Source: Flavobacterium psychrophilum
GTDB taxonomy: Bacteria > Bacteroidota > Bacteroidia > Flavobacteriales > Flavobacteriaceae
Assembly (NCBI GenBank): GCA_945866505.1
Contig: CAMBHH010000131.1
Coordinates: 1-9,314, forward strand
Direction: 5' to 3'
Length of the DNA stretch: 9,314 bases
A program made the translations under genes and the position numbers. The notes beneath the pieces are model-generated. The model searched no databases and was not told the origin of the DNA. It saw nothing but the letters and a program-made list of their open reading frames with translations. Of the stretch, positions 1-6,248 are shown one piece after another. The number at the start of each line of letters is the position of its first letter. Position 1 is the stretch's first letter.

Positions 1-1823
1 ATCATTATGGTTTCATAACCACATTCTTTGGCAGCTAAAACTCCGTGCACACAAGAATAATCAAATTCTATTCCTTGTCCAATTCTGTTTGGTCCTGAAC
101 CCAAAACAATTATTTTTTTCTTTTCGGTGACGATACTTTCGTTGTGAACATATCGCTCGCCATTTGCTTTTTCGATTTCGGCTTCAAAAGTAGAGTAATA
201 ATACGGAGTTAAAGCTTTGAACTCAGCAGCACAAGTATCCACCAATTTGAATACGCGATTGATGTTCATCGACATTCTCAGAGCGTGAATTTGACTTTCC
301 AAACAACCCAACATATGAGCAATTTGTCTGTCGGCAAAGCCTTTTTGTTTGGCTTCCAGTAGCAATTCTCTTGGCAAAGTTTCCAATTTTAAACTAGAGA
401 TTTCTTTCTCCAAAGTATATAATTGCTCATATTGTTTCAAAAACCACATATCAATTTTAGTAATTTCGTGTATTCGACTCAAAGGAATTCCCAAAGCAAT
501 GGCATCATAAATTACAAAAACGCGATCCCAACTGGCAAAGGTCAGTTTCTCTATAATTTGTTCATAGTTGGTATATCCTTTTCCGTCAGCTCCCAATCCA
601 TTTCTTTTGATTTCCAAAGATTGGGTGGCTTTGTGAAGGGCTTCTTGGAACGAACGTCCAATTCCCATAACCTCACCCACGGATTTCATTTGAAGTCCCA
701 AAGTTCTATCGGCACCTTCAAATTTATCAAAGTTCCAACGTGGTATTTTTACAATAACATAATCTAAAGTCGGTTCGAACAAGGCCGAAGTTGATTTGGT
801 GATTTGGTTTTGTAATTCATCAAGATTATAACCCAAAGCAAGTTTCGAAGCAATTTTTGCGATAGGATAACCCGTTGCTTTTGATGCCAATGCTGAGGAT
901 CTAGAGACACGAGGATTGATTTCAATAGCTACAATATCTTCTTTTTCGTCGGGCGAAACAGCAAATTGTACGTTACATCCTCCCGCAAAATTTCCAATAC
1001 TGCGCATCATCAAAATCGCATAGTCGCGCATTTTTTGAAAAGTTGTGTCGGACAATGTCATTGCTGGCGCCACCGTTATGGAATCTCCAGTATGAATTCC
1101 CATTGGATCCATATTTTCGATAGAACAGATAATTACCACATTATCGTTTTTATCTCTCAACAATTCCAATTCATACTCCTTCCAGCCCATTAAAGCTTTG
1201 TCAATCAAGACTTCGTGAATAGGTGAAGCTTCTAACCCGCGAGTTAAAAGCTCGTTGAAATCTTCTTTTTTATAGACAATAGCAGCTCCAGTTCCGCCCA
1301 AAGTAAATGAAGGACGGATAACCAATGGAAACCCAAATTCCTGTGCAATTTCTTTGCCTCGAAGATAGGAAGTACATATTTCTGCTGGTGCAGAAGGTAC
1401 GTTTATTTTTTTAAGTAACTGTTTAAACTGTTCCCGATCCTCAGTAATATTGATAGCATTGACATCAACTCCAATTAATTTTACTCCAAAATCTGCCCAA
1501 ATTCCTTTTTCGTCAGCTTCTAAACAAAGATTCAAAGCAGTTTGTCCACCCATTGTAGGTAAAACAGCATCGATTTGAGGATGTTCTTTTAATATTTTTA
1601 TAATCGATTTAGTGGTAAGTGGCAACAAATAGATGTGATCGGCCATCGATGGATCGGTCATAATGGTTGCTGGATTTGAATTAATAAGGATTACTTCGAT
1701 TCCTTCTTCACGAATAGAACGTGCCGATTGTGAACCAGCATAATCAAATTCGCACGCTTGACCAATAACGATTGGACCTGAACCTATTATTAAAACCGAT
1801 TTTATAGAGTTGTCTTTTGGCAT
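1..1823 (-). CDS. carB: Carbamoyl-phosphate synthase large subunit (3'-truncated by window edge)
   Basis: The large subunit makes carbamoyl phosphate from bicarbonate, ammonia (passed from the CarA glutaminase) and two ATP, feeding pyrimidine and arginine synthesis in the cytoplasm. The frame is open from the ATG at 1823 to the window edge, giving about 607 residues; the family is usually 950-1,080 residues, so the last third lies outside. Visible landmarks are the N-terminal IIGSGPIVIGQACEFDYAGS (about residues 12-31), TMGGQTALNL (90-99), the first ATP-grasp domain with EDR (128-130), RPSFTLGGTG (170-179) and EINPRVSRSSALASKATG (301-318), then the helical oligomerisation region. The second half begins at IIVLGSGPNRIGQGIEFDYS just before the edge, repeating the N-terminal motif as expected for this internally duplicated enzyme. 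No carA is in view. The gene is separated from upstream rpmH by a terminator. A promoter could lie in 1824-1925, but only a one-mismatch -7 box (GAACTTTG, 1854-1861) is seen, without a good -33 element. Identification is secure. Confidence 0.98.
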   Translation of the reverse strand, partial: MPKDNSIKSVLIIGSGPIVIGQACEFDYAGSQSARSIREEGIEVILINSNPATIMTDPSMADHIYLLPLTTKSIIKILKEHPQIDAVLPTMGGQTALNLCLEADEKGIWADFGVKLIGVDVNAINITEDREQFKQLLKKINVPSAPAEICTSYLRGKEIAQEFGFPLVIRPSFTLGGTGAAIVYKKEDFNELLTRGLEASPIHEVLIDKALMGWKEYELELLRDKNDNVVIICSIENMDPMGIHTGDSITVAPAMTLSDTTFQKMRDYAILMMRSIGNFAGGCNVQFAVSPDEKEDIVAIEINPRVSRSSALASKATGYPIAKIASKLALGYNLDELQNQITKSTSALFEPTLDYVIVKIPRWNFDKFEGADRTLGLQMKSVGEVMGIGRSFQEALHKATQSLEIKRNGLGADGKGYTNYEQIIEKLTFASWDRVFVIYDAIALGIPLSRIHEITKIDMWFLKQYEQLYTLEKEISSLKLETLPRELLLEAKQKGFADRQIAHMLGCLESQIHALRMSMNINRVFKLVDTCAAEFKALTPYYYSTFEAEIEKANGERYVHNESIVTEKKKIIVLGSGPNRIGQGIEFDYSCVHGVLAAKECGYETIM

Positions 1824-1923
1824 TGTATAGTAGTTTGTGGTTTTATTTTTGTTCAAAGTTCCTGATTTTTTGTCAATTCTGTAACATTAAATCCTGAACC
1901 TGAAATTTTTTTAACGATAAAGT

Positions 1924-1959
1924 ATAAAAAAAGGCGTTACTAAAAAATAGCAACGCCTT
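1924..1959 (-). terminator. Intrinsic terminator of rpmH
   Basis: Read on the minus strand, a stem AAGGCGTTGCTA pairs with TAGTAACGCCTT (one G-T wobble) around a T6 loop and is followed by a run of seven T. It sits 21 bases after the rpmH stop codon. It should end the rpmH transcript and so decouple it from carB. Confidence 0.9.
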
Positions 1960-1980
1960 GATATTGATTATTTCTAATCA

Positions 1981-2142
1981 TTATTTTTTATGTCTTGGTT
2001 CGCAAGAAACAGTCAATTTGTGTCTTCCTTTTGCTCTACGACGAGCTAGCACTTTTCTTCCATTTGCAGATTCCATTCTGTCCATAAATCCGTGCTTATT
2101 TCTTCTTTTTCTTTTCGATGGTTGAAACGTTCTTTTGCTCAT
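1981..2142 (-). CDS. rpmH: 50S ribosomal protein L34
   Basis: This 53-residue, strongly basic protein of the large ribosomal subunit begins [19 protein letters not shown] and contains the L34 signature block [20 protein letters not shown] (residues 20-39), ending in RHKK. The length is normal for Bacteroidota L34, which carries a few more C-terminal residues than the 46-residue E. coli protein. The start ATG is at 2142 and the stop TAA at 1981. The gene is monocistronic here: it has a consensus promoter 73 bases upstream and a strong terminator downstream. In many bacteria rpmH lies beside rnpA and dnaA; here its neighbour is carB and no rnpA is seen in the window. Confidence 0.98.
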   Translation of the reverse strand: MSKRTFQPSKRKRRNKHGFMDRMESANGRKVLARRRAKGRHKLTVSCEPRHKK

Positions 2143-2214
2143 TGCTTTGTATCTTTAAAAAATGTATTTACGATGTCATTGTGGTCTGAATAATCGTTAC
2201 TCTAAAACCGAGTG

Positions 2215-2244
2215 CAAATATACAAAGACTTTTATTTCTGGCAA
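2215..2244 (-). promoter_or_regulatory. Bacteroidota-type promoter of rpmH
   Basis: On the minus strand TTG (2244-2242) is followed after exactly 19 bases by TATATTTG (2222-2215), a perfect match to the Bacteroidota primary-sigma form TTG-N19-TAnnTTTG. Transcription would start near 2208, giving a leader of about 66 bases before the rpmH ATG. Confidence 0.88.
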
Positions 2245-2278
2245 GTGGTTTTATAATTTTTTTTTTAATTCCTTTTAC

Positions 2279-2286
2279 TATCTTTG
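2279..2286 (+). promoter_or_regulatory. Possible -7 box for the TPR-like gene
   Basis: TATCTTTG matches the TAnnTTTG -7 element and lies 20 bases before the ATG at 2307, which would give a very short leader. The -33 position is T-rich but has no TTG, so only half of the promoter is supported. Confidence 0.4.
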
Positions 2287-2306
2287 CTGCTATAAATTTA
2301 TACACT

Positions 2307-2822
2307 ATGTTTCACAAAAATATCAAACTTATTATTGCTGGTTTTCTTATAGTTGCAGGGGTTTGGCAGTTTACCGAGTCAAATATTGGTAACGGAATCT
2401 TTCTTATATTATTGACTGTTTTTCCAATTTTTCTTTACTTTAAAAATGAATTTATATTATTGGCATTCTTAAAATTAAGAAAGCAAGATTTTGAGGGAGC
2501 CAAAAAATGGTTGGCTTACATCAAAAACCCAGAAAAAGCGTTGGTCAGAAAGCAACAAGGTTATTTTAATTATTTGCACGGTATTATGCTTTCTCAAACG
2601 AATTTGAATCAATCTGAAAAATATTTCAAAAAAGCTATTGAATTGGGATTATCAATGGATATGGATTTGGCTGTTGCTAAATTGAATCTTGCTGGAATAG
2701 CAATGAGTAGAAGAAGGAAATTAGAAGCGACAAACTTACTGAATGAAGCTAAAAAATTAGACAAACAAAACATGCTGACCGATCAGATTAAAATGATGAA
2801 GGAGCAGATGAAGAAAATATAA
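2307..2822 (+). CDS. Membrane-anchored TPR-like protein of unknown role
   Basis: The 171-residue protein starts with two hydrophobic segments (about residues 7-20 and 29-46) that should form a membrane hairpin, leaving a cytoplasmic helical domain. That domain shows TPR-like helix pairs: residues 84-113 (GYFNYLHGIMLSQTNLNQSE followed by KYFKKAIELG) and 120-151 (AVAKLNLAGIAMSRRRKLEA followed by a NLLNEAKKLD helix), with the usual small and aromatic spacing. The C-terminus is a Lys/Met-rich helix. TPRs generally hold protein partners, but no partner is evident here. The ATG at 2307 is chosen because the membrane segment follows immediately and a -7 box lies just upstream. The gene is a single unit, divergent from rpmH and convergent with the hydrolase. 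I recognise no named gene; the TPR assignment rests on pattern only. Confidence 0.85.
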   Translation: MFHKNIKLIIAGFLIVAGVWQFTESNIGNGIFLILLTVFPIFLYFKNEFILLAFLKLRKQDFEGAKKWLAYIKNPEKALVRKQQGYFNYLHGIMLSQTNLNQSEKYFKKAIELGLSMDMDLAVAKLNLAGIAMSRRRKLEATNLLNEAKKLDKQNMLTDQIKMMKEQMKKI

Positions 2823-2825
2823 TCC

Positions 2826-2866
2826 AAAAAAAAGGCGATTAGAGCAAAATCTAATCGCCTTTTTTA
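2826..2866. terminator. Bidirectional terminator between convergent genes
   Basis: An A8 run leads into AGGCGATTAGA, which pairs perfectly with TCTAATCGCCT around the loop GCAAAA and is followed by T5 (stem 2828-2843 with 2850-2865). The symmetry A-tract/stem/T-tract makes it work in both directions. It lies directly after the TPR-like gene stop and overlaps the stop codon of the opposing hydrolase gene. Confidence 0.9.
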
Positions 2867-3520
2867 TTCCAAAATAATCTTAGGTAGATTTTCATTCAAC
2901 CACTTGTATTTGGTTAATATCATGACATGGGTTCCTCCTTTTACAATAATACAGTTTTGAATATTTTTTATCGGAAAAACATCATCCTCATCTCCATGAA
3001 TATGAATTACAGTTTCATCTACAATGGTTCTTTCCCATAAAATTACCTGTTCTACAGCCCAATCTAAATAACGTTTGTCTCTAACACGAAGAAATTTTTC
3101 ATACAATTTGAGCCGCTGATTTATTTTTTCACCAAAAGAAAATTGGGAAAGACTGTCAATATTGGAAAATAAAGTTGTTGGAATTAATTTATAGGCCTTT
3201 GTAGTTTTTGCGACTTTCATTCTCAAAGGAAACTCCAGATTAGTTTTGACACTCGAAATAATAATGATTTTTCGAGCACTAATAAATTGTGCCATTTCCT
3301 GAACCAAAATTCCACCAAAAGATACTCCAATCAATACTGGATTAGGTTGTGTAATCTTATTTGCCATTCTTTTGGCATACTGACGTAAAGTTTCATTATC
3401 CAAAGGGATTTCCCATTCTAAAAGTAAAGTTTCAAAAATAGCAGTTGGAAGTGCAATTCGTTCAAAGATTTGAGCACTTGCAGCCAAACCAGGCATAAAA
3501 TAAACCGGGATTTTACTCAT
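2864..3520 (-). CDS. Small alpha/beta-hydrolase fold protein
   Basis: The 218-residue protein has the landmarks of a serine hydrolase. These are an oxyanion-side PGLAAS near the N-terminus (residues 10-15), the nucleophile elbow GVSFGG with Ser67, an acid in HGDEDDVFP (Asp177 or Asp180) and the likely catalytic His198 in GGTHVM. There is no signal peptide, so it should be cytoplasmic. The order Ser-Asp-His and the spacing fit the fold; the length is short for the family, with a compact helical cap around residues 100-165 containing many aromatic residues. The substrate cannot be told from sequence; esterase, thioesterase or a similar acyl hydrolase is possible. It is transcribed alone, convergent with the TPR-like gene and divergent from the acetyltransferase gene. 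The ATG at 3520 leaves the first beta strand (KIPVYFMPGL) intact. Confidence 0.88.
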   Translation of the reverse strand: MSKIPVYFMPGLAASAQIFERIALPTAIFETLLLEWEIPLDNETLRQYAKRMANKITQPNPVLIGVSFGGILVQEMAQFISARKIIIISSVKTNLEFPLRMKVAKTTKAYKLIPTTLFSNIDSLSQFSFGEKINQRLKLYEKFLRVRDKRYLDWAVEQVILWERTIVDETVIHIHGDEDDVFPIKNIQNCIIVKGGTHVMILTKYKWLNENLPKIILE

Positions 3521-3565
3521 ATTGTTTGTTTTAAAGCAATTCGAATTATTGCTTCAGATTTGGCT

Positions 3566-3593
3566 TAAAGTTACTTATTATATCGGAATCCAA
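3566..3593 (-). promoter_or_regulatory. Possible promoter of the hydrolase gene
   Basis: On the minus strand TTG (3593-3591) precedes TAACTTTA (3573-3566), one mismatch from TAnnTTTG, with a 17-base spacer, slightly shorter than the 19 bases in the two consensus promoters of this window. The leader would be about 40 bases. It is a moderate candidate only. Confidence 0.35.
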
Positions 3594-3757
3594 TTAAATT
3601 TGAATCTAATTTTACCAATAAATTATGACTGCCAGCCCGATTATATTTTATTTTGACGTTTTTGTTCAAAGGATTTTTTTCACTTGGTACTGTCGTGCAA
3701 GTAGCAAACGATACTAAGATTCAACCAAAAATCATGTGATATTGAAAATCAAATCGA

Positions 3758-3765
3758 TATCTTTG
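3758..3765 (+). promoter_or_regulatory. Possible -7 box for the acetyltransferase gene
   Basis: TATCTTTG is a full TAnnTTTG match 98 bases before the ATG at 3864. The nearest TTG (3742-3744) is only 13 bases upstream, too close for the usual 19, so the -33 element is unclear. Confidence 0.4.
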
Positions 3766-3863
3766 TTGCTATGGTTTTATAAAGATTTAAATAATTAATT
3801 TAGACTTAATTCAAAAGTAGTTAGCACTATTGGATAAGGCGATAATGAAATACATAAAAGAGC

Positions 3864-4166
3864 ATGGATACTAAAGTCATTATTGAGGTTAAAGACAATC
3901 CTTTTGCCAGACAATTTGAAACCATAACCGAAAAAGGCGTAGTTACTATCGAATATTCATTTCAGGAAAAAAAAATATTTTTGACAAAAATTAATGTTCC
4001 CGATTCTTTTGACGACGAAATTTTTATTTCAAATTTTCTCAAAGAGATTATGACGATTGCAATCGAAAGAAAACTAAAAGTAGTTCCGATACTTCCCAAA
4101 ATTGTAGTTTTCTTCAAAAAGAACCCCATTTACAAAGAGTTGCTGCCTCCAGGAATTCGATTATGA
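3864..4166 (+). CDS. Small GNAT-like N-acetyltransferase (YjdJ/COG2388 type)
   Basis: The 100-residue protein matches the minimal GNAT family typified by YjdJ: an N-terminal antiparallel sheet with alternating charged and hydrophobic residues (residues 3-45, including FETITEKGVVTIEYSF), then a helix with LKEIMTIAIERKLKVVPILP, and a C-terminal FFKKNPIYKELL (residues 83-94), the equivalent of the family's xxKxHPEYxxL ending. Proteins of this size are normal for the family, which keeps the acetyl-CoA half of the GNAT fold. The usual Cys in the VxPxCP segment is replaced: here it reads VVPILPKI. The acceptor is unknown. The ATG at 3864 is the first in frame. Another ATG at 3845 opens an overlapping nine-codon frame (MKYIKEHGY) that ends inside this gene. 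It is a single unit ending at a hairpin shared with the opposing gene. Confidence 0.8.
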   Translation: MDTKVIIEVKDNPFARQFETITEKGVVTIEYSFQEKKIFLTKINVPDSFDDEIFISNFLKEIMTIAIERKLKVVPILPKIVVFFKKNPIYKELLPPGIRL

Positions 4167-4167
4167 G

Positions 4168-4207
4168 AAAGAGAGGCTGTTTCAACAAAATGAAACAGCC
4201 TCTCTTT
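4168..4207. terminator. Perfect 17-bp inverted repeat, probable shared terminator
   Basis: AAAGAGAGGCTGTTTCA (4168-4184) pairs without mismatch with TGAAACAGCCTCTCTTT (4191-4207) around ACAAAA. It starts two bases after the acetyltransferase stop and lies 32 bases beyond the stop of the opposing secreted-protein gene, so it can end both transcripts. The T tract after the stem is short in both directions (TTTATA on plus, TTTCTC on minus), making it less classical than the other hairpins here. Confidence 0.75.
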
Positions 4208-4238
4208 ATAAAAAAATATAATCGTTTTTTTTTTTTGA

Positions 4239-5396
4239 TTATCTGCGGCCACCGCCACCGCGCGATACTCCTGCACCTGCACTTCGACTGCTTCCGCCTC
4301 CACTGCGGCCACCACTTGTGCTGCGATTACTACTGTTATTAAATGAACTAGCAGCATTTGAAGGGCGAGAATTATTGTTAAATGATCCCGACTGACGCGT
4401 TGATGGAGAAGTTGATGGAGTTGTTGGTCTTGTAGATGGCAAATTTCCATTTGAAGGACGAGAAGAGGGAGTTGCCTGTCTCGTGGAAGTAGAATTAGGT
4501 CTGGTGCTCTCTCTACTACCATTAGTATTTGTAGAACGAGTTGCCCCACCATTATTAGCCCTATTATTATTTAAATTTCCATTAGCTCTATTTCCATTAT
4601 TTGTATAATTCCCATTTCTGTTGTAATTATTTACAGTAGTAGATCTATTTCTGGAGTTATTAGTATAGTTATTATAATGGTTAGAATTATTAATATTGAT
4701 ATTAACCGATCCGTGATACCCGCCGTAATAGCCTCCGTGATAATGGTAATGATTTGACCAATAAATACCATATGTTATTGGAATCCAAGGACGGAAATAA
4801 GGTGGGTAAAATCCAAAATAGAAAGGAGAATAATAAGGTACATATGCTGGCGAATACACATATTGCACGATTGGCGGTGATTGTACAATAACCGTAGTAG
4901 TAGTATTGGTAGTCGTTGTCGTTGGAAGATTCATAGTTTCTCCTTTGGAATAACCAGGATTTACAGTACTAGAAGACCCAGAGCCTTTAGGTTCAATCAC
5001 ATAATTTTTTCCATATAAATCTTCATCACCTACAATTTGAATTGCAGCATCTTTTGAAACAAAAATAACAGCAACGTCTTGGGTTTCTGTTTTACTCACA
5101 GCAACTTGAAGAATAAATGAGAAAGAATCTCCATCTTTATCGGTAACAACTTTAATAAAATCAACTTTTTTATCATTATTTAAATCTAAATTATTGATTC
5201 CGTCTTTTTCTGCATTTAACGATTTTTCAAAATCTTCTATGGTTTTTGATTTTTGAAAAATTTCCATTACTGCATAAAGATCAAGATTGTCGCCAGGCAA
5301 TCCTAATGATACCGGTTGGTCTTTGGTTTGTGAAAAAATAGGTAAACTCAAAAAACTAATTACTACGACAGTAATGGCTAAAAAACTACTTTTCAT
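4239..5396 (-). CDS. Secreted low-complexity protein with Asp-rich N-terminal domain
   Basis: The 385-residue protein has a signal peptide (residues 1-23; MKSSF, a hydrophobic core, then FSQ before TKD) and so should leave the cytoplasm. Residues 35-137 form a folded domain with LDLNNDKKVDFIKVVTDKDGD (70-90), an acidic loop resembling a calcium-binding EF-hand loop although position 12 is Lys, followed by FILQVAVSKTETQDVAVIFV and IVGDEDLYGKNYVIEP. I know this pattern from many Bacteroidota proteins of unknown function. After a Thr run (159-168) comes a Tyr/Phe/Pro/His/Gly block (178-229) with NHYHYHGGYYGGYHG, then an Asn/Ser/Thr/Arg-rich stretch (230-360) and a Gly/Arg/Ser tail ending RGGGGRR. 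The composition of the last two thirds recalls DUF3300-like secreted proteins. The ATG at 5396 directly precedes the signal peptide. Function is unknown; a cell-surface or matrix role is only a guess. Confidence 0.88.
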   Translation of the reverse strand: MKSSFLAITVVVISFLSLPIFSQTKDQPVSLGLPGDNLDLYAVMEIFQKSKTIEDFEKSLNAEKDGINNLDLNNDKKVDFIKVVTDKDGDSFSFILQVAVSKTETQDVAVIFVSKDAAIQIVGDEDLYGKNYVIEPKGSGSSSTVNPGYSKGETMNLPTTTTTNTTTTVIVQSPPIVQYVYSPAYVPYYSPFYFGFYPPYFRPWIPITYGIYWSNHYHYHGGYYGGYHGSVNININNSNHYNNYTNNSRNRSTTVNNYNRNGNYTNNGNRANGNLNNNRANNGGATRSTNTNGSRESTRPNSTSTRQATPSSRPSNGNLPSTRPTTPSTSPSTRQSGSFNNNSRPSNAASSFNNSSNRSTSGGRSGGGSSRSAGAGVSRGGGGRR

Positions 5397-5507
5397 ATTT
5401 TTTATTTAAAATTAAAACAATATTATAAATGCTAAATTACAAATAAATCTTTTTTACTTCATAATTTTTCTTAATTTTTAATATTTACTTTCCAATAGTA
5501 ATTTTAC

Positions 5508-5534
5508 AGATAGATAGTAGAGAGAGATTAGAAG
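5508..5534. repeat. Purine-rich simple-sequence tract in divergent leader region
   Basis: A tract of short AGAT and AGAG units (AGATAGATAG, then AGAGAGAG, then ATTAGAAG) lies between the divergent secreted-protein and lipoprotein genes. It is immediately followed by the palindrome GCAATTGC (5534-5541). It could vary in length or mark a binding site; nothing shows which. Confidence 0.5.
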
Positions 5535-5610
5535 CAATTGCAATTCAATACTATTTGTACAGTTTTTTTAAAATTTTTTAGAAAAAATAAATTATTGTAT
5601 TATATTAGAC

Positions 5611-5618
5611 TATTTTTG
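5611..5618 (+). promoter_or_regulatory. Possible -7 box for the NTF2-like lipoprotein gene
   Basis: TATTTTTG fits TAnnTTTG and lies 54 bases before the ATG at 5673. A TTG at 5595-5597 is only 13 bases upstream, so the -33 element is uncertain. If used, this promoter rules out a start at the upstream TTG at 5538. Confidence 0.35.
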
Positions 5619-5672
5619 TTACACTATTTTTTTTTAAAACTCATTTTAAATAATTTAAAACTTACAAAAATT

Positions 5673-6173
5673 ATGAAAAACAAGATTTCAATATTGGGAT
5701 TAATGACCATCATTGCAATTTTATCTATTGCTTGCAATAAGAAAAGCGAAGAAGCAACTGTTGCGCCAACCGTCGATAAAGAGCAAATAAAAATGGAAAT
5801 TCAAGCCATTGAGAATACTTTTGCTACGCATTACAACACAAAAAACACAGATAGTATTACCTATTATGCTGATGATGCACAAAGCTTTTTTATAGGAAGG
5901 AATCCACTTGTAGGGAAAGAATCCATTTTGAAATTCTTGAGTACTGATATTCAAGGTATGGGAAGCGGCATAAAAATTTCATTTAAAACCAATGAAGTAC
6001 ACGTTTCAAATGATGGAATTAATGTCACTGAAATTGGACAATTCAAACTCGTAGATTCAACAGATGCAAAAATTGATAGCGGGAACTATTTCAGTGTCTT
6101 CGAAAAAAGAAATGGTAAATATGTGTGCATTAGAGACATTGCTGCATCTGATATGCCAGCTGCAGTAAAATAA
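5673..6173 (+). CDS. NTF2-like (SnoaL/DUF4440-type) lipoprotein
   Basis: From the ATG at 5673 the product has 166 residues. It starts with a lipoprotein signal (MKNKISILGL, then MTIIAILSIAC) with the lipid-bearing Cys21; Ser at -3 is slightly unusual for a lipobox. The mature end reads CNKKSEEA, whose acidic pair resembles the export signals described for surface lipoproteins of Bacteroidota. The rest fits a cone-shaped NTF2-like fold: a first helix with KMEIQAIENTFATHYNTKNT, the typical SITYYADDAQSFFIGRNPLVG segment, GKESILKFL, then strands ending in ISFKTNEVHVS, GINVTEIGQFKL and NGKYVCIRD. No catalytic set is evident, so ligand binding or an enzyme role is open. The frame runs upstream to a TTG at 5538, but that extension is AT-driven, would bury the signal peptide, and contains the candidate promoter, so the ATG is preferred. 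The gene is transcribed alone. Confidence 0.88.
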   Translation: MKNKISILGLMTIIAILSIACNKKSEEATVAPTVDKEQIKMEIQAIENTFATHYNTKNTDSITYYADDAQSFFIGRNPLVGKESILKFLSTDIQGMGSGIKISFKTNEVHVSNDGINVTEIGQFKLVDSTDAKIDSGNYFSVFEKRNGKYVCIRDIAASDMPAAVK

Positions 6174-6191
6174 AATAATTATTACAAAAGA

Positions 6192-6224
6192 AAGAAACCG
6201 TCTCAATTATTGCGACGGTTTCTT
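6192..6224. terminator. Terminator hairpin between lipoprotein and ABC-F genes
   Basis: AAGAAACCGTC (6192-6202) pairs perfectly with GACGGTTTCTT (6214-6224) over an 11-base loop. It lies between the convergent stops at 6173 and 6249. T-rich sequence follows on both strands (TTTCTTAG on plus, TTTCTTTCTTTT on minus), so it probably acts both ways, better on the minus strand. Confidence 0.8.
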
Positions 6225-6248
6225 AGTTTAAAATTGTACCAAAAAATT

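Larger units (their letters stand above)
3521..3863. other. Divergent intergenic region, 343 bp
   Basis: This gap separates the divergent hydrolase and acetyltransferase genes. It holds a possible promoter for each (3566-3593 minus, 3758-3765 plus). In between, 3625-3717 is a short frame of 30 codons on the plus strand (starting MTASPIIFYFDVF, ending in TAA) in a patch slightly richer in G+C than its AT-rich surroundings. I do not recognise it, and it may be a chance frame or a gene remnant. No tRNA, repeat array or insertion sequence is seen. Confidence 0.6.

Noticed and set aside
423..1193. Plus-strand frames at 423-767 and 966-1193
   Set aside because: They lie antisense inside the well-conserved carB coding region and show no recognisable protein features.
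1887..1904. Short direct repeat (CCTGAA twice) in the carB leader as an operator
   Set aside because: Two adjacent 6-mers are too short to distinguish from chance and match no pyrimidine or arginine regulator site that I know.
2162..2392. Plus-strand frame of 76 codons over the rpmH promoter
   Set aside because: It crosses the rpmH promoter and runs into the TPR-like gene in another frame; its residues are typical of AT-rich noncoding DNA.
4130..4552. Minus-strand frame of 140 codons overlapping the secreted-protein gene
   Set aside because: It is a shifted shadow of the low-complexity C-terminal coding region, rich in Leu, Val and Gln from repeated codons, and it runs through the hairpin into the acetyltransferase gene.
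5538..5672. N-terminal extension of the NTF2-like lipoprotein from a TTG at 5538
   Set aside because: It would place 45 AT-driven residues before a clear lipoprotein signal peptide and covers a candidate promoter; the ATG at 5673 explains the protein better.
5721..5954. Minus-strand frame of 77 codons inside the lipoprotein gene
   Set aside because: It is an antisense shadow with no recognisable domain; the plus-strand gene has a signal peptide and a fold match.
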